A stretch of DNA of 64,000 nucleotides, taken from assembly GCA_022410635.1 (NCBI GenBank), contig JAJVDF010000416.1, forward strand, positions 921,031 through 985,030. Reading direction: 5' to 3'. The position numbers and the translations under genes are program-made. Within the stretch, counting starts at the first letter, position 1, and each line of letters opens with the position of its first letter. Below are positions 1 to 11,760 of the stretch, piece by piece. The notes under the pieces were generated by a model. It saw only the letters and a list, made by a program, of their open reading frames with translations, had not been told where the DNA came from and ran no database searches. The stretch comes from Tretioscincus oriximinensis. Lineage: Eukaryota; Chordata; Lepidosauria; Squamata; Gymnophthalmidae.

Positions 1-420
1 AAACTTAGGTTGAGAAGCAATCCAGGAGGCTCATGGGTCACGAGACACTCCAGAACACCCTCTTGCAGAGGTTTTTATTGACTCCAGAATCAGAAGGCAT
101 GGATCAATTTAGTGATGTCAGAAGGGGTTGTACAAAGGTGTGGTTTAGGGCGGACCAGAGGTGTGCCCAGGTGGTGACACCTGTGTGACGCGTTTCTCTC
201 CTCCCAAAGGAGGTGCAGCCTGTGTCAGGAAATGCCAAATATGGTAAGGTTGCACAATACAAGATTGACCCTTACTTGACCCATGGCAAGACTTTTACCT
301 TCCAGGATCTGGGAAACTGTGACTCACTCCTCAGGAACAGAGCTTTAATGGGGTTCCTCTTTGCAACTAATAGGCTAAATTGCTTTAGCCTTCTCCATGG
401 CTAAGAAAACAATGGGTTGC
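1..420 (-). mobile_element. Probable LTR fragment, minus strand, cut by window edge
   Basis: Read on the minus strand there is an AATAAA polyadenylation signal (complement of 74-79) followed by about 75 bases resembling an LTR U5 end. The preceding 300+ bases are unlike the surrounding AT-rich DNA. Neither LTR end nor a target duplication can be seen, and there is no internal coding region. It could instead be another repeat class. The right limit is approximate. Confidence 0.3.
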
Positions 421-812
421 CCTTTCGCCACAATAGGTGTGATTAAGCCCTTAAGACTTGGAGGATCCCTTGAATGGGATATGCCCTCAGGACAGGAAAA
501 GAGATTTGTCTCTCTTGTTTACCTTCTGAGGAGGGGAATTTTCAAGGATTTTCAAAATTTTCCTCAAAAAGGACCAATCTTTGTATATTTTATATCAAAT
601 ATATAAATGCCAATTAATATCTCACATATGGCTAACCCCGATAGACAGCCATATTTAATATGACAGAAATCCCATTAAGATAAAATCCCTCAAATATCTG
701 AATTAGACATTGTTGTTAGAATGTCTCGGCTTTTCCATGAAAAGGAAATGGTCCAATTTGCTGTGTTGATCAAAATTCTATGTTCAGGATTTTTTATTAG
801 CATCTTGTTATA

Positions 813-894
813 TATACTGCTCAAAACAATTAAGGGAACACTTAGTGTAACACTGTTATGTTGAAGTGTTTCCTTAATTGTTTTGAGCAGTATA
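813..894. mobile_element. Hairpin MITE, Tc1/mariner type (copy 1)
   Basis: A 74-bp near-palindrome (817-890) bounded by CTGCTCAAAA and TTTTGAGCAG, with TA on both sides. The ends match those of a widespread Tc1/mariner family. Only the inverted repeats remain, so it is a minimal non-autonomous element. Copies 2 and 3 lie at 31922 and 33015. Confidence 0.8.
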
Positions 895-1066
895 TTAGTA
901 CGTAATAGCCAGAGCTCTGGGGTTCAATTCTTTCCTTGATGTTTTCCAGATAATTACCCATTATTTTTCAGAATCCTTCCATCTTGAGTGGATATTATAT
1001 AGCCCTATTTGCCCACAGCCATGCCAACACTGAAGAGGCATTACAGAGCATTCTAGATAAAGTTAT

Positions 1067-1223
1067 GGCCTGTTCCCACTAAACCTTATTCTGGGTTGTA
1101 TCTTGGTACATAGCTTGGCCAGCCACATGCCAGTGTAGGGGCCTGTCATAGTCTACACTAATCTGTAGATGGCAGGCTCCTATTCTGAGATATAGCCCAG
1201 AATAAGGCCAAGGGGGGCAGGCC
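1067..1223. mobile_element. GGCCCTGTCC-type inverted-repeat MITE (copy A)
   Basis: It opens GGCCTGTTCCCACT, runs through CTTATTCTGGG, and ends with the inverted complement (CCCAGAATAAGG ... GGCAGGCC). It is clearly the same family as 14668-14833. It is diverged at both ends and no target duplication is clear. Confidence 0.6.
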
Positions 1224-1718
1224 CTCACAGGGTGTGTAATACCATTGGGATACCATGTTTGACACTAGTTCCTTAATTTTATATGTCCTCCTAATTTTGT
1301 TGTAACTCTCTCAGCCAATTCTCTGAGATGGTACCTTCAATATCCTTCTCCTGTTGTGCTTTTAATAAATTCCATATTTTGTCAACAATCAACATCTATC
1401 CATAGATTACTCTTCATTAGGAAAATGATGTGAGACCAATGGCTCTCTTGGTATTGTTAGATTCACACTTCTGCACACTTTGACCCGGTTCAGGAACCTG
1501 GCTCATGGTAGGCTGAACCATTTTAAGGGACCTGGCTTAACTTTTGCTTGCAGCCTCTGAAGTTGCTGACCAGGATGTTTTGGATGGATATTCAGAAACA
1601 GTGCAGTTTCAGTGATGCTTCCAAGTACCCAGCAAAATAGTGTTGGGTGTCCTGTATCAGATCACAGTCCATGTGCTATCCTAGAATGCTTTGTGAACCA
1701 CTGATAAATATTTCACAC

Positions 1719-1763
1719 TTGGAGCAGGCTACAATGCCATTTTCCTGTCATAGCCTGCTCCAA
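1719..1763. repeat. Small hairpin (13-bp perfect arms)
   Basis: TTGGAGCAGGCTA (1719-1731) and its exact complement (1751-1763) around a 19-base loop. Probably a relic of a foldback element; no larger structure is seen. Confidence 0.6.
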
Positions 1764-2737
1764 TGCCCTATATAGTGCCTATAAAATATGTTCATTGGTA
1801 AGAAGATACAAACATTTTTTCAACCAAACCTATAATCCCTACTTCTTCAACTAACTGCCTTCTGTTTCTATAACTCAAGTGAGAAGGTGGCATCTTCTAC
1901 ATGCATTCTCATGCATCCGACACGTGTGACAGAAATCAGTTGAGCCATGACATTACTTCTGCTTCCCTTTCTTGGTATACAAATTTGTATGCAACAGCTA
2001 GATGTTAGGCAGAGGGTATATCAGGTTATTTAGTTCAGTTGTACCAAGTTGAGTCAGAGACAGAAAGATTTGCTTTTATCTTTTTCGTAATGAACATACT
2101 TTCAGCAATATAAGTATTTTAGCCATTTGTTATTCTGCTTCCTTTTCACTTACCCCAAATCATGTATCAAAATACAAAGGCCCTGGCCATACTTCTATTT
2201 TTAAACTTCATTCAGTCCTGAAGAACAAGTTTCTAATCCAACTTTTTGTCTGAACACACAAAAAATAATTCAGCTCAAAGTTCAGGATTGGAGATGATTT
2301 AAAAGTAAATGTGTGACCAAAGACATATAGTATCTCTTCCTTCTCTCCCTCTGGTATTTATATCTTGTCTCTCTTGCATTTCATTCAGCACCATCTAAAA
2401 GAGTGGGGGCCAGCCAAGCAGAAACTCTCCTCAACTCTTCAAGCTTCAATTTATGGGCTTGTGTGTGTAAAATGGAAGTTTATAAAATGGTTGGATCAAT
2501 GGAAGAGTTGTTGACGCCATGTGGGTTTCAAATAAAAGCTACAAGCTGGTACTCATCAACATGGCTACATGTGCAAACATATCGTAGCAATCCCAATCAT
2601 CATCATAATCACACCATTTGAATGTAATCAATGGGGACTTCAAGTGAGACATAATTGTTATATTATAAGCAACAATATATAGATGCATTGATTCATAACT
2701 ATATAGACAAGTTCATGAATACAAAAAGCTACTAGGC

Positions 2738-2942
2738 AGGATGTCAGGATGCTGACTCCAAGATGGAGCAACAGGCAAGATTCCTGAAATACCATTTACA
2801 GGGCATTGAGAACAGGGGCATATATTGCCTTCTTCTGTTCCAAACTGGCCAGGTACAATTGGTGGGCCACTGTGTGAGACAGAATGGTAGCCTAGATGGG
2901 CTCCGGCATACAGGGCTCCTGTGTTATTATGTTCTTATGTCT
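2738..2942 (+). mobile_element. CR1-like LINE, 3' terminal fragment
   Basis: It contains the recurring 3'-end words of this genome's CR1 family: GGATG-C--GACTCC-AGATGGAGC, GGGCCACTGTGTGAGACAGAA, AGGGCTCCTGTGTTATTATG. It ends in the TTATGTTCTTATGT run. The family is tied to CR1 because the longer copy at 46246-46755 carries the CR1-type C-terminal reading frame upstream of the same 3' end. Confidence 0.65.
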
Positions 2943-3353
2943 GAACCAAGATACATTTTTCACCAAAATTCATTACCAAGTTCAAATGGAAACTGGTGTG
3001 ATCAAACCCACTTTGATCAAACAAAAGCATTTTAAAATTAAATCACTGACAGCCCCATATATTATTCTACTCTGCTGCTTCAGGTTTAAGGAAGCGTATG
3101 CTTCATACTTCCTCAAATGACCTTTCCACGTGCAAAACGTAACATTACCATGTAGGGAGGAGAAGTTGTCCTGAATGCTGAGGGGAAAAAAGTGATTTTA
3201 CAGGCACTAGATTGTTTTGTGATATAACTATCCCTCTAAGATGTGTCATTTCTATCATTTTGAGAGTAGCAAGCCCTTCCAAAGCAAAATTCCACATTTG
3301 CAGGAGCTGGACCACTTTGCTTAAACCTGCTCTGATTGCAAGGAGATCTATGN

Positions 3354-3453
3354 TGGAATGATCCAGTTTTCTTAGAATAAGGCCATCTGCACTTGGCTGA
3401 ATTGTTTCAGGAGAGGCATCTGTGATTTATTCCAAGAAAACTGGATCATTCCA
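3354..3453. repeat. Inverted repeat with 20-bp perfect arms
   Basis: The arm at 3354-3373 (TGGAATGATCCAG...) is the exact complement of 3434-3453, and pairing continues with one mismatch for several more bases. The loop is about 60 bases. It lies in unassigned intergenic DNA. Confidence 0.7.
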
Positions 3454-3867
3454 ACTGGGAACCTGCTGAGAGAGCTCCAATAATCAGGAATAGATTCTAG
3501 TGATGCTATTTGGTGTATCACTGAAATGGATCCCTGACAGAAGCTGTGGCTTGTGGCTGCCATCTTGAGGATGCACAGAGGTTATCGAGAGAATAATGTG
3601 AATGATTATTCCCATTATCTCTAAGTTGTTTGAATTTCCCATGTGCAACAGTCCAATCTAGCATAAGGTCAGTGAAAAGCATTCTGAAAGGCAGGGCGCC
3701 ACTCTCCAGATGCCATCATAGGAAACATCCCTCAGCAGGAAGGAGGAAGAAAGAGCAATTAGCATAATTAACTTCTATTTTTTAGCTTCCTTTTTTTTTA
3801 CAACTGCATAGAGAAAGAGGGCTAAGTGGTCAACAGCTAATATTATTTGGAAATTGCCTTCTTCTGC

Positions 3868-3935
3868 TTTTGTGTGAGACAGAATGCTGGACTAGATGGG
3901 CCCTGACCCCATTTAGCAGGGCTTCTTTTATGTAG
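3868..3935 (+). mobile_element. CR1-like LINE, short 3' fragment
   Basis: It contains TGTGTGAGACAGAATGCTGG then ACTAGATGGGCC and an AGCAGGGCTTCTTTTATG end, the last ~70 bases of the CR1-like 3' end seen at 30447-30725. Confidence 0.55.
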
Positions 3936-6389
3936 ATAACATGATTATTATCTCCTTGTTGTACTTTTTTTAGAAGATTAGAAAAACTCTGTCATTCTGA
4001 AGATTCTCATTACAGTCCAATATGGTACAAGTTATTCACTGCTACCAGATCTGGCTGCTTGGAAGAGGTCATTCTTGGGTTGCCCATGCTTTCTCCTCTG
4101 AATGCCAGAAAGCAGCTTTTCCTGGGATTGCGATGTCCTTTAGGCAAATCACTCTCTTCCTGGTGGCAGCAGGTGGTACAGGTCCATTCTGTGATCCTCT
4201 GAAAGCATCTCACACCCCTTAATCTCATTCCTCTGAAGTAAGGGCACAGCTGGTGTGAACATGATCCTATCTCAAGGGAGCAAAGACTAATTCCCACAAA
4301 AGCAGCATGAGGAGAGGGCAAAGGGGCACTAAGGGAGCAAACCAAGAAAAGGTCATTGTCTGAATAATGCAGAAAATCAGAGCCAAGAAATCTACACCCC
4401 CACTGACTTCAAGCACAGACTGAATAACGGAACATATTTGCAAACATTCCTAGGAATTTGAAGATGTCATTCCCCATAATTATCATGCTCCTCAGTCACA
4501 AGTAGCATTAGATATGTAGACTTAGTTGCTAATTAAAGAAGATACTTTAAAAATTTCAAAATCTATCATGTTTTGAGTTCCACCAGTTTATTGCTGAATA
4601 TGCATGGGGTGGACCTGGTAACTAATCTTCCTCTTTTGATCAATTATAATTTTCTACCATGTTGAAGATGCCTATGCATCTGTCTGGGATGCAAATCAGT
4701 GGAATATACTTCTAAGCATAAATGTATGCCATCAGGTTTTTCATGTTCAAATGTTCAATTGCTACCTTATTCACATTTCAATGGGACAAGTCAGTATCAT
4801 TTATATTTTATCATGAAGTGGATGTGAAGCTGCAGAACTTTAGCAGTGTGTGTAACTAGAGAGCTTTGAATGCCTATTCTTTCCTAGATCAAAATTTGCA
4901 CCCAACTAATTATTTTTTGCTGAGAAAAATGGCATACAACTGCATCCCATACGGCTCCACATTAAAAAATTGAAATTGTCTTCATGGAATCGGGTCAGAT
5001 TAGTTCAAGGCTGAAAATGTGTTTGAACCCACGGTCCTTATGCAAAAAGATTGATTTAGGGTTATCTATTCTTTCTGACAAAGGATTCTTCGGAGTTCAG
5101 GGCCTCTTATCTTAAATTTATCTGATTTTAGAGCCAGAATCTCAAATTAGGCGGTCAAAAAGAATGCTAGGCTTTAGCTATGACACGACAGATGAGTCAC
5201 AAAATAGCAAGATACAATTGGGCTTTACGTACCTGGTTTATTCTGAGATAGATTCTTATGGGTAAGAGGAAAACTGGCCCAGTTTCTAGGTAAAATGAAG
5301 CAGCCGCCCCAAGCAATGTATTTGGGCTGTCATGAAAGAATAGAAACTTATTAGTTACTGTGTTTTTTTGCAGAAAGAGGGATCCCACTGACATGTGTCT
5401 AGCTCTATTGTTGCATGTATTTAGATTGTGGACACACATCTAATTTTAAACCTTCAGACTTTCTGCAGTTGAATCCCAAACTTCCTCTATTCAAAAGCAC
5501 GAAGAGGATAGGGATGGCTAGGCAGCAGCTCTTGCATTTAACTTCAGGTCACAACCAGCCAACACGAGTAATGGTCAGGGATAATGGGAGAAGGACTACT
5601 GTAGTATCTGAGAGTCATCACCTTCCCCCATCTATGGATTAAGATGTAACATTGTGTATCTTTGCTAAGAGATATGGAATTTGCTTTGAGCTTTAAAGGA
5701 GAGAAAGAGCTTAAGTACATATCACAGATGTTAACCATGAGAAGAGAAATGGAGAGTTTTATGAGTTCCTCAGCTAAAGCATCATTACCACATAAGCTAC
5801 ACAACCTTCTGATGAGTATGATAGGTGGGCTAAATAAACCCAAATCAAAAGAAAGCCAGTTCTAAGGTCTCTGGTATGATAAAATGTGACCCTGCTAAGA
5901 CAGATCCATCAAAGCATCAGATCGAAGAGTAACAGAAAATAGTCCAAAATGTTGTGGTTCTGAAAGCCCTCTTGTGGTAAATATTTTTGTGATTCAGAAA
6001 CCAATAAAACCCACATTTAATAGAATAGGGTTTGCCACAGAAAAGCAATGCCTTGATATACAGTATATTCATCTTGAAGGTGTTACAAAGCATAAACACA
6101 TTCTTTACAGATGTGCATCTTAAATGATTGTGTCAGAAAAGAGAAGAAACTGGGAGACACATAATCATGTGCAGGAATTTGTAAAAATAGGTCTGATTAG
6201 AATTTCTGTGTTATAAGTAGGTGATGATAGACTTGAATCAAAACCTATTACAGATGGGGTATAAAAATATAAGATAATTTCGAGGCTGTGTTGGGGTTGC
6301 CACATATGTCCACATTGGCCTCCCTTAAGCTGGACCAGCCTGTAGAAGGAAATCTTTTAGAATGATTGCTAGTTCAGTATATCAGATCA
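3936..6389. other. Unassigned intergenic sequence
   Basis: No supported gene or clear repeat is visible. Short open frames (for example 5415-5642) have no recognisable similarity and no coding look. A possible start of the L2 LINE lies in the last ~100 bases. Confidence 0.5.
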
Positions 6390-7130
6390 TCCCAGTGTCT
6401 ACAGTATATACTGGAGAGGGGCGTGGCTGTTCAACTGCACGCATGTTTGGAAGGAATGGATTATCTAGACTCATTTCAATCTGACTTCAAGCCTGGTCAT
6501 GGCACGGAAACCACTTTGGTTGCCCTGGTTGATGACCTTCTTCTACAGAGAAACAGGTGCAATGTGTCCCTGTTGGTTCTCCTGGAACACTTGGCAGCTT
6601 TTGATACCATTGACCATGATATCCTATTGGAAAGGCTAAGGGGTTTAGGAATTGGCGTCATGGCATTGCGGTAGTCTTGTCCCTATCTCCAATGCTGCTT
6701 CCAGAGAGTGGTGGTGGTGGGGTGTCTTGTTCAGCACCCTTGGAGCTCACTTGAAGAGTTCCTCAGGGGTTGATCCTCTACCCCATGGGAGAGGTCATCA
6801 GGAGATTTGGAGTGGTCATCAATATGCTGATGACACTCAGCTCTATCTCGCTGTTCCATCTGAATCAGGGGAGTTGGTTGAAGTGCTTGACAGATGCCTG
6901 GTGGCAGTGATGGGCTGGCAGTGGGCCAATGAACTGAAGCTGAATCCGAACAAGCTGGAGGTGCTGTGTGCCACTTTGCCCTGGGTCCATGAAGTGAGGA
7001 GGTAACTTGTCCTGGATGCTGTTAAATTGCCCTATAAGAGACAAGTGCATTTCAACCACCTCTCCTGTGGGTGCTTTTGAATCCTTTCACTGACACTGGA
7101 ACATCAGGTGGAGGCGGTGGCCAGACACGC
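6390..7130 (+). mobile_element. L2-type LINE, reverse transcriptase part (degenerate), left piece
   Basis: Translations in two frames show LINE reverse-transcriptase motifs in order: DSFQSDFKPGHGTETTLVAL (6452 on), AFDTIDHDILLERLRGLG (6600 on), QYADDTQLYL with the catalytic ADD box (about 6823-6850), and ANELKLNPNKLEVL (about 6928-6965). The wording is typical of vertebrate L2 elements. Frameshifts and a deletion between the motifs show it is dead. The right side is cut by an LTR-like insert at 7131. Confidence 0.8.
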
Positions 7131-7799
7131 TGTGGTGACCCCTACCTGAGGACCCAGGTACTCTGACCCTCTAGCCTAGAGGTGCAAGCACCCACGACCT
7201 GCTTGGGCTCCCAGCAGCTACAGGCCTATAAAAAGGCTCCTTTAAGCTATATGAATGGACTTTATCTCAGTCCTCCCCAGTTGTGGTGATGTTTATGGAT
7301 TTGTGTTGATAAATAAAAAGTCAACCAAACTAAAAGGTTTATTGGTATAACAGAATGAAGATTGTAAGAGGTGAAAGAAAACCAGTTAGAGCTTTAAACT
7401 CAAGCCAGTGCTCTATGTAAATTGTAACATTCAACAGGCAGGATTTTAAGCAACAGGCCCAACTAAATTTACTTTAACCAAAGTCTAGTCTCAGCTAAGG
7501 CCCCTCCAGGCTTCCATACACTGTAGTCCCACCCCTCAGATGCAGACTAGCAGTGGACCTCCTGCTAACTTGCTTCACAATATCTAGTTTCCCCAACAGA
7601 AAGGCCAGTAGCCCTGGTCAGTCTCCCCTTTATATTCTGACCAGCCAGCTACTCCAGGCCCCGTTGGCTGGCTCCTCCAGCTTCATCCCTCCCAACCAGG
7701 GAATGAGGAAGCCACGCCCCTGCACAGGCCTGCTCTTCTCCCCTCTCTCTGGGATAACAGAGTGAGTATAAAACAAAATACAAACCTTTAAAATGGGCA
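7131..7799 (-). mobile_element. Solo-LTR-like insertion inside the L2 LINE
   Basis: 669 bp with TG...CA ends, flanked by CACGC (7126-7130) and AACGC (7800-7804), a 5-bp duplication with one mismatch. On the minus strand it has a TATA-like AATATAAAGGGG (complement of 7625-7636) and an AATAAA signal (complement of 7338-7343) followed by a T/G-rich stretch, the order expected of U3-R-U5. No gag or pol sequence is present. The L2 reading frame resumes on the right side, which confirms an insertion. LTR family not determined. Confidence 0.6.
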
Positions 7800-7804
7800 A
7801 ACGC

Positions 7805-8465
7805 CACACACACCTACTTCTATCCCGTCCGCCAGTTACGGCCACTTCTGGACAGGGATGATCTGGCCACAGTGATCCATGCTCGGGTAACTTCCAGATT
7901 GGACTATTGTAATGCACTCTATATAGGGCTGCCCTTGAAAACGGTTCGGAAGCTGCAGCTGCTGCAAAGTGCAGCTGCTAGACTGCTGGCCAGAACAAAT
8001 GGCCGGATGCATATCACGCCAGTCTTGAAAGAGCTGCACTGGTTGCCAATTTGCTACTGAGCCCAATTCAAGGTATTAACTCTAACCAATAAAGCCTTAT
8101 ACAACTTGGGTCTCAACTATCTAAAGAAACATTCTTCCATATCAGCCTGCCCGTGCATTAAGATCTGCAGGGGAGGCCCTCTTTACTGTACCACCTCCCT
8201 CAGTGGCAGAGAGGGTGGGAATCCAGGATAGGATGTTCTCTGCGGCAGCCCCCAGACTATGGAATAGTCTCCTCCTCAAGGTGCATCAATCCTCACTTCT
8301 ATGTGCATTCAGAAAATACTTGAAGACGCACCTCTTTGGCCTGGCCTTTGGCTGAGAAAACTGACCTTCCCTACTTTTAGACACTGCTGTTTTTTAATAT
8401 TTTGTGTTTTTACCGTAAACTGAGACCTTTGTGTATAAGGCAGTATAGAAATGTAAATAAATATG
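7805..8465 (+). mobile_element. L2-type LINE, C-terminal and 3' end, right piece
   Basis: It resumes with RQLRPLLDRDDLATVIHARV and SRLDYCNALYIGLPLKTVRK, then AAARLLARTNGRMHITPVLK and ELHWLPICY, the L2 C-terminal domain, followed by a degraded LKKHSS.. and RLWNSLLLK-type tail. The 3' end reads GAGACCTTTGTGTATAAGGC then AGTATAGAAATGTAAATAAATA. A second 3' end of the same family lies at 35030-35440. Confidence 0.8.
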
Positions 8466-8559
8466 TAGCATTGGACCCAAAAACATTTTGCATATCCAAG
8501 GAGTAGAATATTATAGAAAGGTTGTCACTTTTTACAAAAAATTAATGAATAGTAAAATC

Positions 8560-8960
8560 TGAGTCATCAAGACTCAAAAAAGAGCCATGAGGATGATCAG
8601 GAGAGCAAAATAATTGCCTATAAGGAGGGTTTGAGAAAATCAGTGCTGTTTGACCCAAGAGAAAACTGATACCAAAACACTTGAAAGGATCTAAGGCAGA
8701 AGAGAACTGTGAATGTACTATCCTTGAATTTAGGTCATGCAGTAATGGGATTTAAATTAAAACAGGACAGATTTTAGTTGAACATAAAAAGCCTCCTTTG
8801 TTACAGCAAGCAGTAGAACCAAATACTTCAGGAGATGGTAGCATCTCCTTCATTGAATCTACCCTAGCAAAGACAGATGCTTTGCTCTGTGTTGTATGGA
8901 GAAGCAGTTGGACCGGATGTCCACAATAGCTCCTTCCAACTCCATTTATGAATTGTGGCA
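8560..8960 (+). mobile_element. CR1 LINE, 3' fragment (second subfamily)
   Basis: The 3' part reads GAGAAGCAGTTGGACCGGAT then GTCC...AGCTCCTTCCAACTCCA-TTATG, the characteristic end of CR1 elements (L-D---L--PFQLY). Upstream bases include LINE-like but stop-ridden frames. It is a different subfamily from 2738-2942. Confidence 0.55.
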
Positions 8961-9515
8961 GAGAGGCAGGTTCAAGTGGAAATTCTAATTCAGATTAGAA
9001 TTCTCAGTCATGAAGTGCACTGGGGGACTTTGGGGCACAAACCCTTAGCTCATCTGAGACTTGTGAGGATAAAAATCACATGAGAGGTTAGCAAAACATT
9101 ATAGTGGAGCCCCAGCAGTGATTGCACTAGAAAGGATTATCATTACATTACCTTTATTCATATTCTGTAGTGTGATGTCTAATCTTAGCATTTTGATAGT
9201 GCCATCTGGTCATTCTCTGCAAGAGGTGCCGAGACCAGCCCTGCCTCATAATTCTTTGCTTGCCCTGCTTCAACGAGAGTGAAGGCTATAGGGCGTCCAT
9301 CAATTGCTTTTTCCTGTTAAATTTACACAGGTAGAAACAAGATGATGAATAGAAAAACTCCTAGCACCCTTGCAAAATTGAGCAAGTTTACAGTGGAAAA
9401 ATTCCATTGAATTCACCTGCCTGACAATAAAGTCACCAGCTAATAGGAACATGGATACAGATAAGCCAATCACAAACTAGGATGTATGGCAAGATTTCAT
9501 GGGGAAGAGAAGCAG

Positions 9516-9590
9516 TTTTCTCAAGTTAGTCTTAAAGTGCTGCTAGCTCCTTTGCTGGACTTTCTGCTAGACTAACACGGCTATTTCTCT
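9516..9590. repeat. Single arm of the 15.2-kb foldback repeat
   Basis: TTTTCTCAAGTTAGTCT(T)AAAGTGCTGC and CTCCTTTGCTGGACTTTCTG, then CTAGACTAACACGGCTATTT, match the right arm of the palindrome at 15221-15392 plus its outer extension (15191-15220 in reverse). It shows that the foldback is built from a dispersed element. Confidence 0.75.
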
Positions 9591-9932
9591 GAAATTGACT
9601 ATGTGTATGATGGCAACTAGCTATGATAAAGTAGGTCTTCTTTAGTGATATACAAAGAAATAGTGCTACAAAATACAGCACTATGGATGCAATGTAGCCT
9701 TCTTCAATTCATCTTCACAGCTGAATAATGGCATAAAACTTTGCACCTTTAATGGATATAGAAGAAGGGAATTTTCATCAGCTGCATCATTTTTTCATAC
9801 CAGTTTTATCCAAGTTTTTAGGGGGTAATCCTAAATTAAGCTCATTCTTCAGGTCTGAAGATGAATTGATGAAGGTTTAAAAGTAATAGTGTGACCCAGG
9901 GTCTGAAAGAAGGAAAAGATTATCCATGTTAA

Positions 9933-10193
9933 TTTTTTTTATTTATTTGTACTTGTATCCTGCCCTAAACCCGAAGGTCTCAGGGCGGCCAACCATAGGG
10001 TGGCGCATATAGCTTGTTGTTGCTTTCTCCAGAACAGACACCCTGTGGAGTAGGTGGGGCTGAGAGAGTTCAAAGAACTGTGACTGGCCCAAGGTCAATC
10101 AGGTGGTGGCTTTTGTGGAGGAGTGGGGAATTGAACTGGATGATTACCAGATAAGAGTCCCACACTCTAACCACTACACCAAACTGGCTCTCT
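9933..10193 (-). mobile_element. tRNA-derived SINE with L2-like tail (S1, full length)
   Basis: On the minus strand it reads GAGCCAGTTTGGTGTAGTGG, GAGTGTGGGACTCTTATCTG, GTTC-ATTCCCC, CTTGGGCCAGTCACAGTTC, CACAGGGTGTCTG, GACCTTCGGGTTTAGGGC and an ATAAATAAA tail. The head resembles a tRNA-derived pol III promoter; the tail resembles the end of the L2 element at 35030-35440. Confidence 0.8.
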
Positions 10194-10199
10194 AAATGA

Positions 10200-11577
10200 C
10201 AAAATTTTAGAAGAAACAAATATTTACCACAAATATCTCAAAATGGATGAATGGCTAACTGAAAATCACTTCTAAATAAGGTCATTAAATTTAGCAGGAC
10301 ATAACTATATTTACTATTTTGATAACATTGTCTGCATTTTTGAAGGGATGCTATGTTTGAGGAGTATTCTTGGGGGCGGGGGGAGGGAAGTACAGCTCCT
10401 AAGAACCTCAGTTTCTTTGACCTTCTTCAGTCTTGTCTTTGTATTTGCTTTTCAATATTTCTGTCCTGTTTCCCAGTTTGGCGATCTGGTAACTCTATTT
10501 CTGTGGGTGGAAAATAAATGATCCCTCACGTATCTTTATACATGGGGGAAAGTTTCAGTAAGAAGCCCTAAAAGACCACTGCTGTTTATTGGATAGTGTT
10601 TGATGGGCCAGAAATCATCCAAGGTTAGATTGGCCAGGAATTATCCTCAATTCCTAGGATTTCTTAATGGAAGGAGATAAGGAGGAGCCAACAGAAATCA
10701 GACCAATTCTGTAGAATGATACTAGCAAAAAGCCAGGATGAGCAATGACACTAAGCTACATGAATCTAAGATGATCCCACACCAAATACGGCACATAAAA
10801 ACCAATGTGAGTAAGGGAGGGTGTTGCCCATAAGACAGAGGTTTCTGTCTGTTTACGTTTTGATAACACATGTTTGACTCACATGTGACTAATGACATTA
10901 TAGGTTTGAGGTTCATTCCAGACATGTTTCATCTCCTGAAAAGCCCACATGTCTTGAGAGATGGGAATGTTACAGGAAATGAGTCCCATGCCTTCATGTA
11001 TTTCCCAAAAGCCTTCTTGAGAGTATAAATGCAGTTGTATAGGTAAGTCAGAGTCCACACACACATACTTCTCAAAGTTCTAATGTAATTTTGCTTTGTC
11101 TTCCTTCCCTTGCTGCCTTCCTGCTGCAGAGCAGAAGCAGGAAATGGGGTTTTTCTTACACTTCCATGTGACTTAGATTTGTGTCAGGAACCAGGCACGT
11201 CTCCATGCAAACTGCTGATTCTGGGTAGACAGAATGGCTGCTTCTCTACAACAAGAGAGGATCTGAGATGCTAATCACTTACTTATCATTCAGAATGGTT
11301 GATAAGATGAACCCTAGGAAGAAGAAAGAGTTAGCTTAGGCAGGAGACAATGAAGAATGTCCACATTCTATAACAACTCTGGATTCAAGCTGCTCCGTCA
11401 GTTTAGCCTATAATCCTGTCTGTCACTGCTACTGAAGTCTCCTCCTCTACCTGTCACCATGGCGTTGACTTTTTGAGCCTTTTTCTCTTACATCATCAGT
11501 ACAGGGGGATACATTGAGTCCCCACAATATTCTGAAACCTTCTATGTCACCTCTTTTACTAGTTTCAAGTTCCTCAA
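10200..11577. other. Unassigned intergenic sequence
   Basis: No gene, RNA or recognised repeat is seen. A G-rich run lies at about 10371-10386. Confidence 0.5.
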
Positions 11578-11760
11578 GTGTTAGACTGGTAGTCTCCCGG
11601 TTCGATTCCCCATTCCTCCATGAAAGCCAGATGGGTGACTTTGGGCCAGTCACAGTTCTTTAGAACTCTCTCAGCCCCACCTACTTCACAAGGTGTCTGT
11701 TGTGGAGAAAGCAACCTTCGGGAATAGGGCGTGATATAAGTACAAATAAATAAATAAAAT
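11578..11760 (+). mobile_element. SINE (S2), 5'-truncated
   Basis: It starts at the family's GACTGGTAGTCTCCCGGTTC part (the B-box region) and runs through GGGCCAGTCACAGTTCTTTA and CACAAGGTGTCTGTTGTGG to AATAAATAAATAAA. Part of the middle (AAAGCTATGTGC...) is deleted. Confidence 0.75.

Noticed and set aside
6366..7005. Two overlapping frames as a host gene
   Set aside because: The QYADDTQLYL and DHDILLERL motifs show a LINE reverse transcriptase, frameshifted and interrupted.
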